Position numbers and translations under genes: made by a program. A stretch of DNA of 64,000 bases, taken from an uncultured Clostridia bacterium. Its GTDB lineage: Bacteria; Bacillota; Clostridia; Oscillospirales; Acutalibacteraceae. The stretch's first letter is position 1. Every line of letters begins with the position of its first letter. Under the pieces are notes generated by a model. That model was not told where the DNA came from. It was given only the letters and a program-made list of their open reading frames with translations, and searched no databases. Location: assembly GCA_947623505.1 (NCBI GenBank), contig CANQGT010000001.1:62001-126000 (forward strand), in the 5' to 3' direction. Positions 24,553 to 32,358 of this stretch are shown one piece after another.

Positions 24553-25212
24553 TTATACGGCACGCCGTATAGCTTTCGTTCCTTTCACAATCATAAAAAC
24601 AGAGATGGCTGAAATCATAAAGAAAACACACGCGCCAACACAGTTTCCCATAATGATTCGGAACTCTTCGGAATCACCGAATGCCGAGATCATCGCAGAT
24701 TGAAGAGAATAAACCGAAATGGCGGCAACGGCAAGAGAAAGCGCTTTACTTGCCGATAAAACAGGATCGTTGTATTTTCGGTAAATTACCACATTCCTTA
24801 TTGCTGTTATCGCTGTGTAAAATGTGTAGGCCGCCATTGCGTAAATCATATATCCAGGATATGTGATGATATGCCCCATATACAGAGTAATACAGTGAAT
24901 GCCTAAAAGGGCAAAATTCAAAATCAGCATAATAAATGCGCTGTTTCTGTACTTTTTCCATTTTTTAACGATATTCACTTTTTTATGACCAAGCAGTAAA
25001 GAAAAGCGAATCGTGCTTAGCGTCAGGTAATAAAAAGCAAGCGTTCCGGCCCAAATTGAGCGGGCTGCAACGCCGTTTACTCCTTGCAAAACCGCATACG
25101 CCAAATTGACGACAAAACTGAAATACAGCAGAACCTCCGCCCGCAGGCGACTGTCTTTTTGTAGCTTTTTTACCGTTGTCCGAAGCTGTGATTTTTTATC
25201 CGTCTCTTTCAC
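24553..25212 (-). CDS. Multi-pass membrane protein, unknown function
   Basis: 219 residues from a GTG start at 25212. A basic N-terminal 25 residues is followed by about six hydrophobic helices (roughly 28-48, 55-75, 90-112, 116-140, 152-172, 185-208). No domain recognised. It lies 21 bp after a TetR regulator and ends the operon that begins with the 119-residue membrane protein, so its expression is probably TetR-controlled. A transport or stress role is a guess from this context only. Confidence 0.65.
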   Translation of the reverse strand: MKETDKKSQLRTTVKKLQKDSRLRAEVLLYFSFVVNLAYAVLQGVNGVAARSIWAGTLAFYYLTLSTIRFSLLLGHKKVNIVKKWKKYRNSAFIMLILNFALLGIHCITLYMGHIITYPGYMIYAMAAYTFYTAITAIRNVVIYRKYNDPVLSASKALSLAVAAISVYSLQSAMISAFGDSEEFRIIMGNCVGACVFFMISAISVFMIVKGTKAIRRAV

Positions 25213-25233
25213 TTTAAAAAGTCTTTTCTTAAT

Positions 25234-25830
25234 CTAAATTTTTTCTTTTCCGCTTGGAATAATGCAGCTCATACAGACACCGACAATCTGTTCTATGGAG
25301 TCAGCGCAGTCATTCCCTATCCATTCCTTAACAATAGCCATAAGGCCGCCGATATAAAACATAATAATATAGGATTTATCTTGCTCCGCAAAATGAAATC
25401 TTTCCAATATCGGCGAAAAAACGTTTACAAACAACTGCCTAAACGTACCCTCTGTATTCAAAGAAGCGGGATGAGAAAGCGCGATCTTGAATAAGCGCTT
25501 ATTCTCTCTTACAAATTCAAAATACGGTCTGAGATATTCGGGTGAAATGAAAATCAAATCTTCCGGATGTTCAGATGTCAGCCGTTTTTTTATATCGGCA
25601 AGTTCCGAAGAATATCGCTGAAAGCATTTGTTGTTTGTGTACTCCACGCATTCGTTTAATAGGTCGTCGATCGTTTCATAATGCAGATAAAAGGTGGAAC
25701 GGTTGACTCCGGCTTTTTCGCATATTTCTTTCACGGTAATATACTCAAAATCCTTTTTCGCCAGGCACTCGATCAAAGCCTCGTCCATACGTGAGGCAGT
25801 ACTGAAATACTTGCTTTTCAAATTTTTCAA
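25234..25830 (-). CDS. TetR/AcrR-family transcriptional regulator
   Basis: 198 residues from a TTG start at 25830. The N-terminal helix-turn-helix is clear: YITVKEICEKAGVNRSTFYLHYETIDDLLNE (about residues 34-64, in two parts). The rest is a helical ligand-binding domain of TetR_C type, with ligand unknown. It lies between two membrane-protein genes; an inverted repeat overlapping the operon promoter (26280-26319) is a candidate site for it, which would make it autoregulatory. Confidence 0.9.
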   Translation of the reverse strand: MKNLKSKYFSTASRMDEALIECLAKKDFEYITVKEICEKAGVNRSTFYLHYETIDDLLNECVEYTNNKCFQRYSSELADIKKRLTSEHPEDLIFISPEYLRPYFEFVRENKRLFKIALSHPASLNTEGTFRQLFVNVFSPILERFHFAEQDKSYIIMFYIGGLMAIVKEWIGNDCADSIEQIVGVCMSCIIPSGKEKI

Positions 25831-25862
25831 CCGTCCCGCCGCCTTTCTCAGCTAATGCGCTC

Positions 25863-26222
25863 TTAATCCTCGTTGCCGGCAATTTCCGTTGCAAGGCGAA
25901 TGATATCGCCCGCATATTTGTTTTTGCTTTTCTGCAAAATCCGCTTATATATCGGATAATTCACGGCCATTCCCGCAAAACCGATGATACCGACAACTAT
26001 TCCAAGCCCCGTGAATACTGCCGTTCCCGTTCCGATGACGCCCATCGACAGGCACATTCCCGTTCCGGCAATCAGAGCGCTTATAACGCCGAATGTGTAG
26101 GTAAAAATCTGAGCAGGCGTTTTCGCCGCCCTGTCCAGCTTGCGGAGCGCAACCACTTTTGACGCACTCTTTTTTGAGTACTCGTTTACAATAGCCTCTG
26201 CATAAATCTTATCTGTGTTCAT
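25863..26222 (-). CDS. Small two-helix membrane protein in a TetR operon
   Basis: 119 residues. A polar N-terminal part (about 1-33) is followed by two long glycine-rich hydrophobic segments (about 36-60 and 63-88) and a polar C-terminus. No known domain recognised. GGAGGTATTGAATT precedes the ATG. First gene of the operon with the TetR regulator and the 219-residue membrane protein. Confidence 0.75.
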   Translation of the reverse strand: MNTDKIYAEAIVNEYSKKSASKVVALRKLDRAAKTPAQIFTYTFGVISALIAGTGMCLSMGVIGTGTAVFTGLGIVVGIIGFAGMAVNYPIYKRILQKSKNKYAGDIIRLATEIAGNED

Positions 26223-26254
26223 AATTCAATACCTCCATTTGATTTTGTAACTAC

Positions 26255-26283
26255 ATTATAACAAGCAGAATATTGAAATTGAA
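26255..26283 (-). promoter_or_regulatory. Promoter of the TetR operon
   Basis: On the minus strand TTCAAT (26283-26278), 17-base spacer, TATAAT (26260-26255), 33 bp upstream of the ATG at 26222. A second TATAAT at 26344-26339 could serve a longer transcript. Confidence 0.5.
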
Positions 26284-26319
26284 CGACACAATTGCGGATT
26301 TCTGTCGAGTTGGCGTTCA
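26280..26319. promoter_or_regulatory. Nested inverted repeat, candidate TetR operator
   Basis: Outer arms TGAACG (26280-26285) and CGTTCA (26314-26319), inner arms CGACA and TGTCG around a 14-base centre. The outer left arm overlaps the -35 hexamer of the TetR operon. The form fits an operator; binding is not shown. Confidence 0.45.
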
Positions 26320-26386
26320 TTTATTCTCATTTAATATTATTATAGCATAAATTTATGTTCTTTTCTACTTTCGTATGTAAAGTACC

Positions 26387-26735
26387 TTATCTGTCGTTTA
26401 CTGTGTTTTTGAGAAACTCATCAAGATTTTCAGATAAATTTATTTTGACCTGCGGTTCCGTCAATAACGCCATTTTTAGGCTTTGCGACGCAAAGGTATT
26501 TTGTGTTTGCTCCTTAAAATAAAAACTGCCGCCTTTTACAAAGAAAACAGCGGCAGGGGCATAAGCCGAGCGCCGATAAAGCAGTATTTCTTTAAAATAC
26601 GAAATTTTTGCACAATAACGCGTTAAAAACCGCCGATATGCGTCAGCTTTGCGAGGCTTTTGGCAAAAATACGGGGAATTTTGCTCGAGGAACAAATGAT
26701 CCCTTATCGGCATTCGGCTTATATTCCCGTGTTAT
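26387..26735. other. Region after the Nudix gene with no convincing gene
   Basis: Together with the promoter/operator part at 26223-26386 this makes a 512-bp stretch without a supported gene. A 108-codon open frame on the minus strand is present, but a strong intrinsic terminator (26526-26556) lies inside it and the translation resembles nothing I recognise. The segment also follows a 12-bp palindrome CATAAATTTATG at 26346-26357. Confidence 0.5.
26526..26556 (-). terminator. Intrinsic terminator downstream of the Nudix gene
   Basis: Stem CTGCCGC/GCGGCAG with an AT-rich inner part that can extend the pairing (TTTT/AAAA), followed on the minus strand by TTTTTATTTT. Confidence 0.75.
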
Positions 26736-27248
26736 TTAGAATTTGCAGGCAACATCGGTGAAAAAGTAGCTTAATGTATCTACGGAATCGCCCTTATCAA
26801 AAAGCGCTTTAAATTCTTCGGCGGTGACCCACCTTGTTGTTTTGACTTCGGCGGACAAAGCGTTTTTTAAATTTACCTCGCCGTCATATTCAAAGAGCCA
26901 CACATCCACAATATCGTTAAACGGCTTGCCGTCCACGGTTTTTCGTACACGCGAAAACAGCAATTTTCCGCTTTCGGGCGAAAGATCTATTCCGACCTCC
27001 TCCTTTACTTCACGAATAGCGCCCCGAAGGCTTGTTTCACCCTTTAACACCGAGCCGCCGACGCATTCCCATTTAAGAGGGAAGGTCGGGCGGTCGGCTG
27101 CGCGCTGAGATATGAGCCATTGACCTTTTGAATTTTTTATCCATATATGGACAACAAGATGAAAAAAGCCGTCCGGTATCTTCTCGCCTCTTATATGCGT
27201 TTTGCCTGTCGACTCGCGGTTTTCTGTATATAAATCCCAAAGCTCCAT
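26736..27248 (-). CDS. Nudix hydrolase
   Basis: 170 residues. The Nudix box GX5EX7REUXEEXGU is intact: GGSVLKGETSLRGAIREV followed by KEEVGI, binding divalent metal for hydrolysis of a nucleoside diphosphate linked to another group. The N-terminal part (ELWDLYTENRESTGKTHIRG) resembles the isopentenyl-diphosphate-isomerase-like Nudix subgroup often annotated only as NUDIX domain protein. Substrate cannot be read. It lies between the terminator of the SCP2 operon and its own terminator. Confidence 0.92.
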   Translation of the reverse strand: MELWDLYTENRESTGKTHIRGEKIPDGFFHLVVHIWIKNSKGQWLISQRAADRPTFPLKWECVGGSVLKGETSLRGAIREVKEEVGIDLSPESGKLLFSRVRKTVDGKPFNDIVDVWLFEYDGEVNLKNALSAEVKTTRWVTAEEFKALFDKGDSVDTLSYFFTDVACKF

Positions 27249-27271
27249 AATAATTTTCTCCTATGAAACAA

Positions 27272-27296
27272 CAAAGCGAGGAATGACCTCGCTTTG
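27272..27296 (-). terminator. Terminator of the SCP2-aminotransferase-transketolase operon
   Basis: Perfect 10-bp stem CAAAGCGAGG/CCTCGCTTTG with a 5-base loop, extended by GAAAC/GTTTC flanks; it lies 20 bp after the stop at 27316. The T run is interrupted by Gs. Confidence 0.65.
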
Positions 27297-27315
27297 TATG
27301 TTTCCGTATCTTTGT

Positions 27316-28113
27316 TTATTTTGCGAGCGCTCCGACGGTCATCATATAATCGCCTATCTGGACTCCGAATTCGGGGCCGCCCTCCATTATAAGCTGCTGA
27401 TCCGCCGTCATTTGGAACATATCGCCCGTGCCGAGCAGGATTTTAAGTGCGGAGGTGGGGCAATCGAATTTCATATTGAAAAACGGCTTTGCCCTTTTGT
27501 ATTCTCCCCTGCCCGCGCGGGATTTGCCCGCCTTGACGCGGATATACGCGGTGCATTCGGGGTGGCCTACTACCTCCCACTGATAGCAGCGGTCGGGAGA
27601 TTTGAGAGCCCATTCGTGAATTGCCGGATGCCCGAGCTTATTAAGCTGGCTTATTCCGCTTGAAAGCAGATAGAAATAAAGCTTGCAAAGCAAAACGGAG
27701 GTAAATTCATCGTTTTCGGGCGGTTCGGGAATATTGAGCAGGCTGCTCATTTTAAGCAGCACCATCATAAATTTTATAAATTTAGGCAGCGATTTTATCT
27801 TCATTTTCGGGAGCTTTGCCATATTGCCCTTCATAAAGGCGTTCATTCTTTCCATAGAGGAAAATTCAAGCTCCCCGTCTATTTTTTTATCGCCCTGATA
27901 TTCGCCCAGCTTAACGGACCACTCGCCGTTTTCAACGATAAAATGAACGGCCTCTTTCGGCTGCCCCTCTACCAAAGCCGAAACCTGATACACGGCGTCA
28001 ACGCCCTCAAACTTTTTCGCAAGCTCGGGAACGTCCGTGGCTATGGTTTTAAGAAGCGGCAGCGCGCCCGCCATAAACACTTTGTTGGCAAATCGTGTTT
28101 CGTCACTTGACAT
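27316..28113 (-). CDS. Double SCP2-like (sterol carrier) domain protein, last gene of the operon
   Basis: 265 residues. Two halves each look like an SCP2-type hydrophobic-ligand-binding module: about 40-125 (VHFIVENGEWSVKLGEY, then ELEFSSMERMNAFMKGN) and about 170-260 (AYIRVKAGK, then MKFDCPTSALKILLGTGDM). They are joined by a methionine- and leucine-rich helical linker. No signal peptide, so probably cytoplasmic. The last gene of the five-gene operon whose first gene is a second protein of the same design, which suggests the two handle a hydrophobic substrate or product of the enzymes between them. SCP2 assignment is from pattern only. Confidence 0.6.
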   Translation of the reverse strand: MSSDETRFANKVFMAGALPLLKTIATDVPELAKKFEGVDAVYQVSALVEGQPKEAVHFIVENGEWSVKLGEYQGDKKIDGELEFSSMERMNAFMKGNMAKLPKMKIKSLPKFIKFMMVLLKMSSLLNIPEPPENDEFTSVLLCKLYFYLLSSGISQLNKLGHPAIHEWALKSPDRCYQWEVVGHPECTAYIRVKAGKSRAGRGEYKRAKPFFNMKFDCPTSALKILLGTGDMFQMTADQQLIMEGGPEFGVQIGDYMMTVGALAK

Positions 28114-28157
28114 AGTAACACTGTCCTTTCATAAAATTATCCGTGAAAACGGGGATA

Positions 28158-29168
28158 TTAAAATTCATCGTCCCACGCGTCGTCCGCCTCAAAATCGGCG
28201 TGCATCATTTCCTGTATAGTCTCGGCAATTCCGTTGGCGTCTATCTTCGCGAGAGCGAGCAGATCCTCCTGAAGTCCGATAGTGGAAAACGCGTTTTGAT
28301 GGCCGAGAGTTTTAAAGGCGCATGCTTTACCGGATTTTGCGACTACCTCCGCAACGGCGGAGCCGAGACCGCCCATAACCTCGTGATCCTCAACGGTGAT
28401 TATGCGGCGCGTATCCATAACGGCGCTGAGTATAGCCTCCTCGTCTATCGGCTTTATGGTGTGCATATTTATAACTCTCGCCTTTATGCCGCCGTCCGCC
28501 TCAACCATACGCGCGGCCTGCATAGCCTCGAAAACGCAGGAGCCGCAGGCGATAACGGTTATATCTGTGCCGTCGTTCATAAGGGTGGATTTATTCCACT
28601 CGAATTTGCAGTCCTCCACGTTTTTGTAAATAACCTGATCGAAGCCTCTGTTTATACGGATATAAACGGGGCCTTCTATATCGTAAGCCGCCTTAACGGC
28701 GTGATAAGTCTCCGCTCCGTCGCACGGGCAGATGACCGTCATATTCGGCAGACTTCTCATACAGGCCATATCGATAAGCGAATGATGTGTGGAACCCGCC
28801 TGACCGAAAGAGGTGCCGGCGTGGGTGGCTATAATCTTTACGGGGATATTCTGATAGCATATATCGGTGTGTATCTGATCAAGCGAACGGGCGGCGGCGA
28901 ATATCGCGAAAGTGGAAGTGAAAGGAATAAGTCCGTTTTTCGCGAGTCCTGCCGAAACGCCGAAAAGGTTCTGCTCGGCAATGCCGACGTTGAAAAAGCG
29001 CTCGGGGAATTTTTCTCCGAACATACCTATTTTTGTTGATTTTGCAAGATCGGCCGTAAGGGCGACAACGTCGCCGTGTTCCTCGCCGAGCTCGCAAAGG
29101 GCGATACCGTAACACTCAGCAGTTGAAAGCTTGGTGGTATCCGTCATAGTATAAGTCATTCCGCCCAT
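28158..29168 (-). CDS. Transketolase, C-terminal subunit (split form)
   Basis: 336 residues covering the pyrimidine-binding and C-terminal transketolase domains. The activating glutamate is in FFNVGIAEQNLFGVSAGLA; AGTSFGQAGSTHHSLIDMA and RINRGFDQ are also typical. GGAGGCGTAAGCT precedes the ATG. It is 3 bp after the N-terminal subunit gene and must pair with it to bind thiamine diphosphate. Split transketolases occur both in the pentose phosphate pathway and in dedicated sugar pathways; the neighbours here argue for a dedicated role. Confidence 0.92.
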   Translation of the reverse strand: MGGMTYTMTDTTKLSTAECYGIALCELGEEHGDVVALTADLAKSTKIGMFGEKFPERFFNVGIAEQNLFGVSAGLAKNGLIPFTSTFAIFAAARSLDQIHTDICYQNIPVKIIATHAGTSFGQAGSTHHSLIDMACMRSLPNMTVICPCDGAETYHAVKAAYDIEGPVYIRINRGFDQVIYKNVEDCKFEWNKSTLMNDGTDITVIACGSCVFEAMQAARMVEADGGIKARVINMHTIKPIDEEAILSAVMDTRRIITVEDHEVMGGLGSAVAEVVAKSGKACAFKTLGHQNAFSTIGLQEDLLALAKIDANGIAETIQEMMHADFEADDAWDDEF

Positions 29169-29171
29169 AGC

Positions 29172-30065
29172 TTACGCCTCCTTTTCCGCGCGCTCGCAAC
29201 GCGTCTTATAATATTTGTCAAGGGAATCATAGGCCTGCTGCACCATAGCGTCATCAAGCGAACCGTAGTGCCAAAGATAATTATCCTCCATAAAATCTAC
29301 GCCCGCGCCCTTGAATGTGTCCATAATCACGGCGGTAGGCTTGTCTCCGCCGTCCTGATGATTTTTGATGGCCGCTTCAATCGCATTGTTGAGCTCTTTG
29401 AAATTGTGCCCGTCAACGCGCATAACGTTGAAGCCGAACGCCTCAAACTTTTTGTCCACGGGCTCGATGCTCATCTCGTCGTTTACTCTGCCGTCTATCA
29501 TACATTTGTTATTATCGACAAAAACAACTACGTTTGAGAGTTTAAATTGCGCGGCGCTCATAGCCGCCTCCCAGTTTGAGCCCTCGTTGAGCTCGCCGTC
29601 GCCCGTTACAACGTAGTTCATATAGTCGATACCATTTACTCTTCCGGCAAGGGCAAAGCCGACGGCAAGAGAAATGCCGTGACCGAGAGAACCCGTTGAG
29701 CAGTCAACGCCGTTTACCTTGTTGCAGTCAAGGTGCATTCCGATTTTCGCGCCCGTGAGGTTGAAAATGTGCAGTTCCTCCTCCGGCATAAAGCCGTAGT
29801 CAACGAGAACGGGGGCGTAGCCGACCGCCGCGTGACCTTTTGAGAGAACAAAGCGGTCTCTGTCCTCCATTTTGGAGTTATTGACGTCCAGCTTCATAAA
29901 GCGGTGGTAAAGTATCGTCATAACGTCCATTGCGCTCATGGCGCCGCCCAGATGGCCCGAGCCGCCCCACACCGCCGTTTTGATGGTGAGGCGTCGTAAC
30001 TCATCGGCCTTTTTCTCAAGGCGGAGCCATTCCTCTTTATCAAACGGCTTGTAATTTGCAGGCAT
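29172..30065 (-). CDS. Transketolase, N-terminal subunit (split form)
   Basis: 297 residues holding the thiamine-diphosphate-binding domain: GGSGHLGGAMSAMDVMTILY at about 35-54, SKGHAAVGYAPVL, and the GDG...NN diphosphate motif from GDGELNEGSNWEAAM to VVVFVDNN. It lies between the class III aminotransferase (24 bp upstream) and the C-terminal transketolase subunit (3 bp downstream). Together they would move a two-carbon ketol unit between sugars; donor and acceptor are not evident. Confidence 0.92.
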   Translation of the reverse strand: MPANYKPFDKEEWLRLEKKADELRRLTIKTAVWGGSGHLGGAMSAMDVMTILYHRFMKLDVNNSKMEDRDRFVLSKGHAAVGYAPVLVDYGFMPEEELHIFNLTGAKIGMHLDCNKVNGVDCSTGSLGHGISLAVGFALAGRVNGIDYMNYVVTGDGELNEGSNWEAAMSAAQFKLSNVVVFVDNNKCMIDGRVNDEMSIEPVDKKFEAFGFNVMRVDGHNFKELNNAIEAAIKNHQDGGDKPTAVIMDTFKGAGVDFMEDNYLWHYGSLDDAMVQQAYDSLDKYYKTRCERAEKEA

Positions 30066-30089
30066 AAATTTTTCCTCCTTAAAAATTAT

Positions 30090-31370
30090 TTATTTTATCG
30101 GCGAAAGGTCGAGTTCGGGATGTTTCGCCTGAACCGCTCCGAACGCGTCCTCCGCTATATCTATCGCAAGCCTTATATCATCATCGGTTATTGAAGCGTT
30201 TATAAAATGATTATGGTGCGACGCAAGGAAAAGCCCCCTTGAAACGCATTCCGCTATCCATTCCTGGTGGAGCATAAGGCTGTCGTCATTTGCTATTCGC
30301 AGATAGAACAGCGCCGGCTCGCCTGAAACAACAAGATTAAATCCGTGCTCCTTTCCGGCGGCAACGAAACCTTCGGTGATTTGCGTGCCGATTCTGCGGA
30401 ACATATTGGGAATATCCAGCTTTTTCATTTTCGGTATGCAGGCGAGGCACGCCGCGAAAGGCTCGGCGCTCATCCAATAAGAACCCGTGTAAGTTACGGA
30501 CGACGCTGTGGCTTTCATATGCTCGCCGCCGCAAAGAGCGGACATATTGTAGCCGTTTGCGAGCGCCTTACAGAAGCATATAAGATCCGCCTTTATTCCG
30601 TAATAGTGGTCGGAGCCGGCGATATCAAGGCGAAAGCCGGTGCGAACGTCGTCAAAAATAAGTACAATGCCCTTTTCATCGCAGAATTTGCGCACGGCCT
30701 GCCAATATTCCTTGTTCGCGACTTCGTTATCCTTAAAATTGCCGTGGTCGTAAGGCTGGGCGATTAGTCCTGCAACGTCTCCGCCGCATTCGTCGTAAGC
30801 CCTTTGCAAAGCGTCAAGATCAAACCATGGAACAACGACGTTGTTTTGCACTTCCTCGGGGAGAATGCCCGGATAATCGAGCTTCTGAGCCCACTGAAAA
30901 TCGCCGTGATAGTATCCCTGAAGGAAGAATATCTTTTTCTTGCCCGTATGCGCTCTTGCTATCATAACGGAAAAGGTGGTGGCGTCCGAACCGTTTTTCA
31001 TAAAGAACGCCCAGTCGGCGCTGGCAACGGTATCTTTGAGCAGTTCGGCGCATTCAACCATTTTATAAGACGGAGAAGTGGTGCAGTTGCCGATTTTAAG
31101 CTGAGCTATCGCCGCCGCGTCCACGTCGTCGTCACAATAGCCGAGAACGTTCGGGCCGTATGCGCACATAAGATCAAGATACTTATTTCCGTCCACATCC
31201 CAAAAATAGGTTCCCTTGGCGTGATCGCTCATAAGCGGCCATTTTGTTATCGGAAGAAACAGACCCTCGCTCGGGCCGAGATGCCCGTAAACACCGGAGG
31301 GTATGGCGTTCAGCGCCCTGTTGAACCATTCCTGGCTTTTTTCGTGTTTATATTCGGGATATTTACTCAT
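30090..31370 (-). CDS. Class III PLP aminotransferase, glutamate-1-semialdehyde aminomutase-like
   Basis: 426 residues from the ATG at 31370-31368 (AGGAG eight bases upstream; an in-frame TTG two codons earlier is less well placed). Fold-type I features: DVDGNKYLDLMCAYGPNVLGY near the start, FMKNGSDATTFSVMIARAHTGKK, the aspartate segment VLIFDDVRTGFR, and the PLP lysine in FCKALANGYNMSA. The NGSDAT segment is typical of the HemL-type subgroup, but there are no heme genes nearby and the operon context points to amination of a sugar-derived ketone or aldehyde. Exact substrate unknown. Confidence 0.85.
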   Translation of the reverse strand: MSKYPEYKHEKSQEWFNRALNAIPSGVYGHLGPSEGLFLPITKWPLMSDHAKGTYFWDVDGNKYLDLMCAYGPNVLGYCDDDVDAAAIAQLKIGNCTTSPSYKMVECAELLKDTVASADWAFFMKNGSDATTFSVMIARAHTGKKKIFFLQGYYHGDFQWAQKLDYPGILPEEVQNNVVVPWFDLDALQRAYDECGGDVAGLIAQPYDHGNFKDNEVANKEYWQAVRKFCDEKGIVLIFDDVRTGFRLDIAGSDHYYGIKADLICFCKALANGYNMSALCGGEHMKATASSVTYTGSYWMSAEPFAACLACIPKMKKLDIPNMFRRIGTQITEGFVAAGKEHGFNLVVSGEPALFYLRIANDDSLMLHQEWIAECVSRGLFLASHHNHFINASITDDDIRLAIDIAEDAFGAVQAKHPELDLSPIK

Positions 31371-31405
31371 AATCAACTCTCCTAATCTGTAATTTATCCG
31401 TGTTG

Positions 31406-32170
31406 TCAGCCGAGATAAGCGGCTACCCTGTCAAGTATGCGGTTGAGATTATCCACCATTGAGATCATACCGGCCATATAGATATTGCCCTTGCAAAGCT
31501 CCGCAATAGTGGAGACAGAGCCGGTAAAGAGGCCGTAAGCAAGGTCTATATCCGCAAATTCCATAACGGCGCGCGGATTTTCGGGCTTTGATTTTGTCGT
31601 TTTAAAAACGTGATCTTTAACGGATATTGTGGCATAGCAGGTGTTTTTTATACCCATCGAAACATCGCCGTCAACGGTGCTTGACGCGGTAAACATAGAA
31701 ACGGAATCGGAATTCGCGAGCGCCGATATTGCCCCCGCTATCGTGTAGAACGTGAGCACGGTGGACTCCTCGAAAAACGCCCTATCTTTTAGATCTTCCT
31801 CGCTCGGACGCAACAGCTTTGTCATTCTGTCCGTCAGCTTAGTAAAGGGGCCGAGCAGGAATGTGAGCACCTGCACCATACCCTTGGACGGCATACCGGG
31901 TTTGGAATCGTCGATAAGCGCGTTGAATTTGGCCGGAGTAGCGAAATTCATCTTGCAGGTGCAACCGTCCGCGCCCTCGGTCATTTTACATCCGTCTTTC
32001 GTAAAATGAAATGTTGCGCAAGGACCGTTTGTAACGTCGAAACACAGGGAGACAGGCTTTTTGAGCGTTTTAAGAATCTCTTTCGCCTCGCCGTCGATCT
32101 CGCAAAGATTTTCGAGAGTGGCAAGCACGCCGTACATATTCACATATGCCATTGCTTTTGCTTCTTTCAA
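31406..32170 (-). CDS. Double SCP2-like domain protein, first gene of the operon
   Basis: 254 residues from a TTG start at 32170, seven bases after AGGAGG; a later ATG (codon 7) is less well placed. Two SCP2-like halves: about 40-95 (ATFHFTKDGCKMTEG, MNFATPAKFNALIDDSKPG) and about 160-250 (ATISVKDHVFKTTKS, AVMEFADIDLAYGLFTGSVS). Cysteine-rich in the first half (CKMTEGADGCTCKM). Related in design to the protein at 27316, the two bracketing an aminotransferase and a split transketolase. Probably a hydrophobic-ligand-binding or protein-interaction component. Confidence 0.6.
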   Translation of the reverse strand: MKEAKAMAYVNMYGVLATLENLCEIDGEAKEILKTLKKPVSLCFDVTNGPCATFHFTKDGCKMTEGADGCTCKMNFATPAKFNALIDDSKPGMPSKGMVQVLTFLLGPFTKLTDRMTKLLRPSEEDLKDRAFFEESTVLTFYTIAGAISALANSDSVSMFTASSTVDGDVSMGIKNTCYATISVKDHVFKTTKSKPENPRAVMEFADIDLAYGLFTGSVSTIAELCKGNIYMAGMISMVDNLNRILDRVAAYLG

Positions 32171-32226
32171 ATTTATTCCTCCTTTTAGTAAACGGTAAGA
32201 ATTAAAACAACTTATATATATGAAAA

Positions 32227-32256
32227 ATTATATCATATTTTTGCCTTCGCTTTCAA
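32227..32256 (-). promoter_or_regulatory. Promoter of the SCP2-aminotransferase-transketolase operon
   Basis: TTGAAA (32256-32251), 18-base spacer, TATAAT (32232-32227) on the minus strand, giving a leader of roughly 50 bases. Confidence 0.7.
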
Positions 32257-32307
32257 TAATTAAGAGCGCCAAAAAAAGGGAATGATTTTAGTCATAATAA
32301 ACAAAGC

Positions 32308-32335
32308 GCCGCCCCGATAATGAAATCGAAACGGC
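32308..32335 (-). terminator. Terminator after trpS
   Basis: 11-bp stem (GCCGTTTCGAT with ATCGGGGCGGC, three G-U pairs), 6-base loop, then GCTTTGTTTATT on the minus strand. Confidence 0.65.
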
Positions 32336-32358
32336 ATATTAAATAAAATTATAGCGAA

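Noticed and set aside
26387-26713. 108-codon open frame on the minus strand after the Nudix gene
   Set aside because: A strong intrinsic terminator (26526-26556) lies inside it, the ribosome binding site is weak and the translation matches nothing I recognise. Kept only as a described region.
28143-29039. 298-codon plus-strand frame opposite the transketolase C-terminal subunit
   Set aside because: Antisense shadow of a clearly conserved enzyme; composition is not that of a folded protein family.
30090-31370. Calling the class III aminotransferase HemL (glutamate-1-semialdehyde aminomutase)
   Set aside because: It resembles that group, but no heme genes are nearby and the operon context with transketolase and SCP2-like proteins argues for another substrate.
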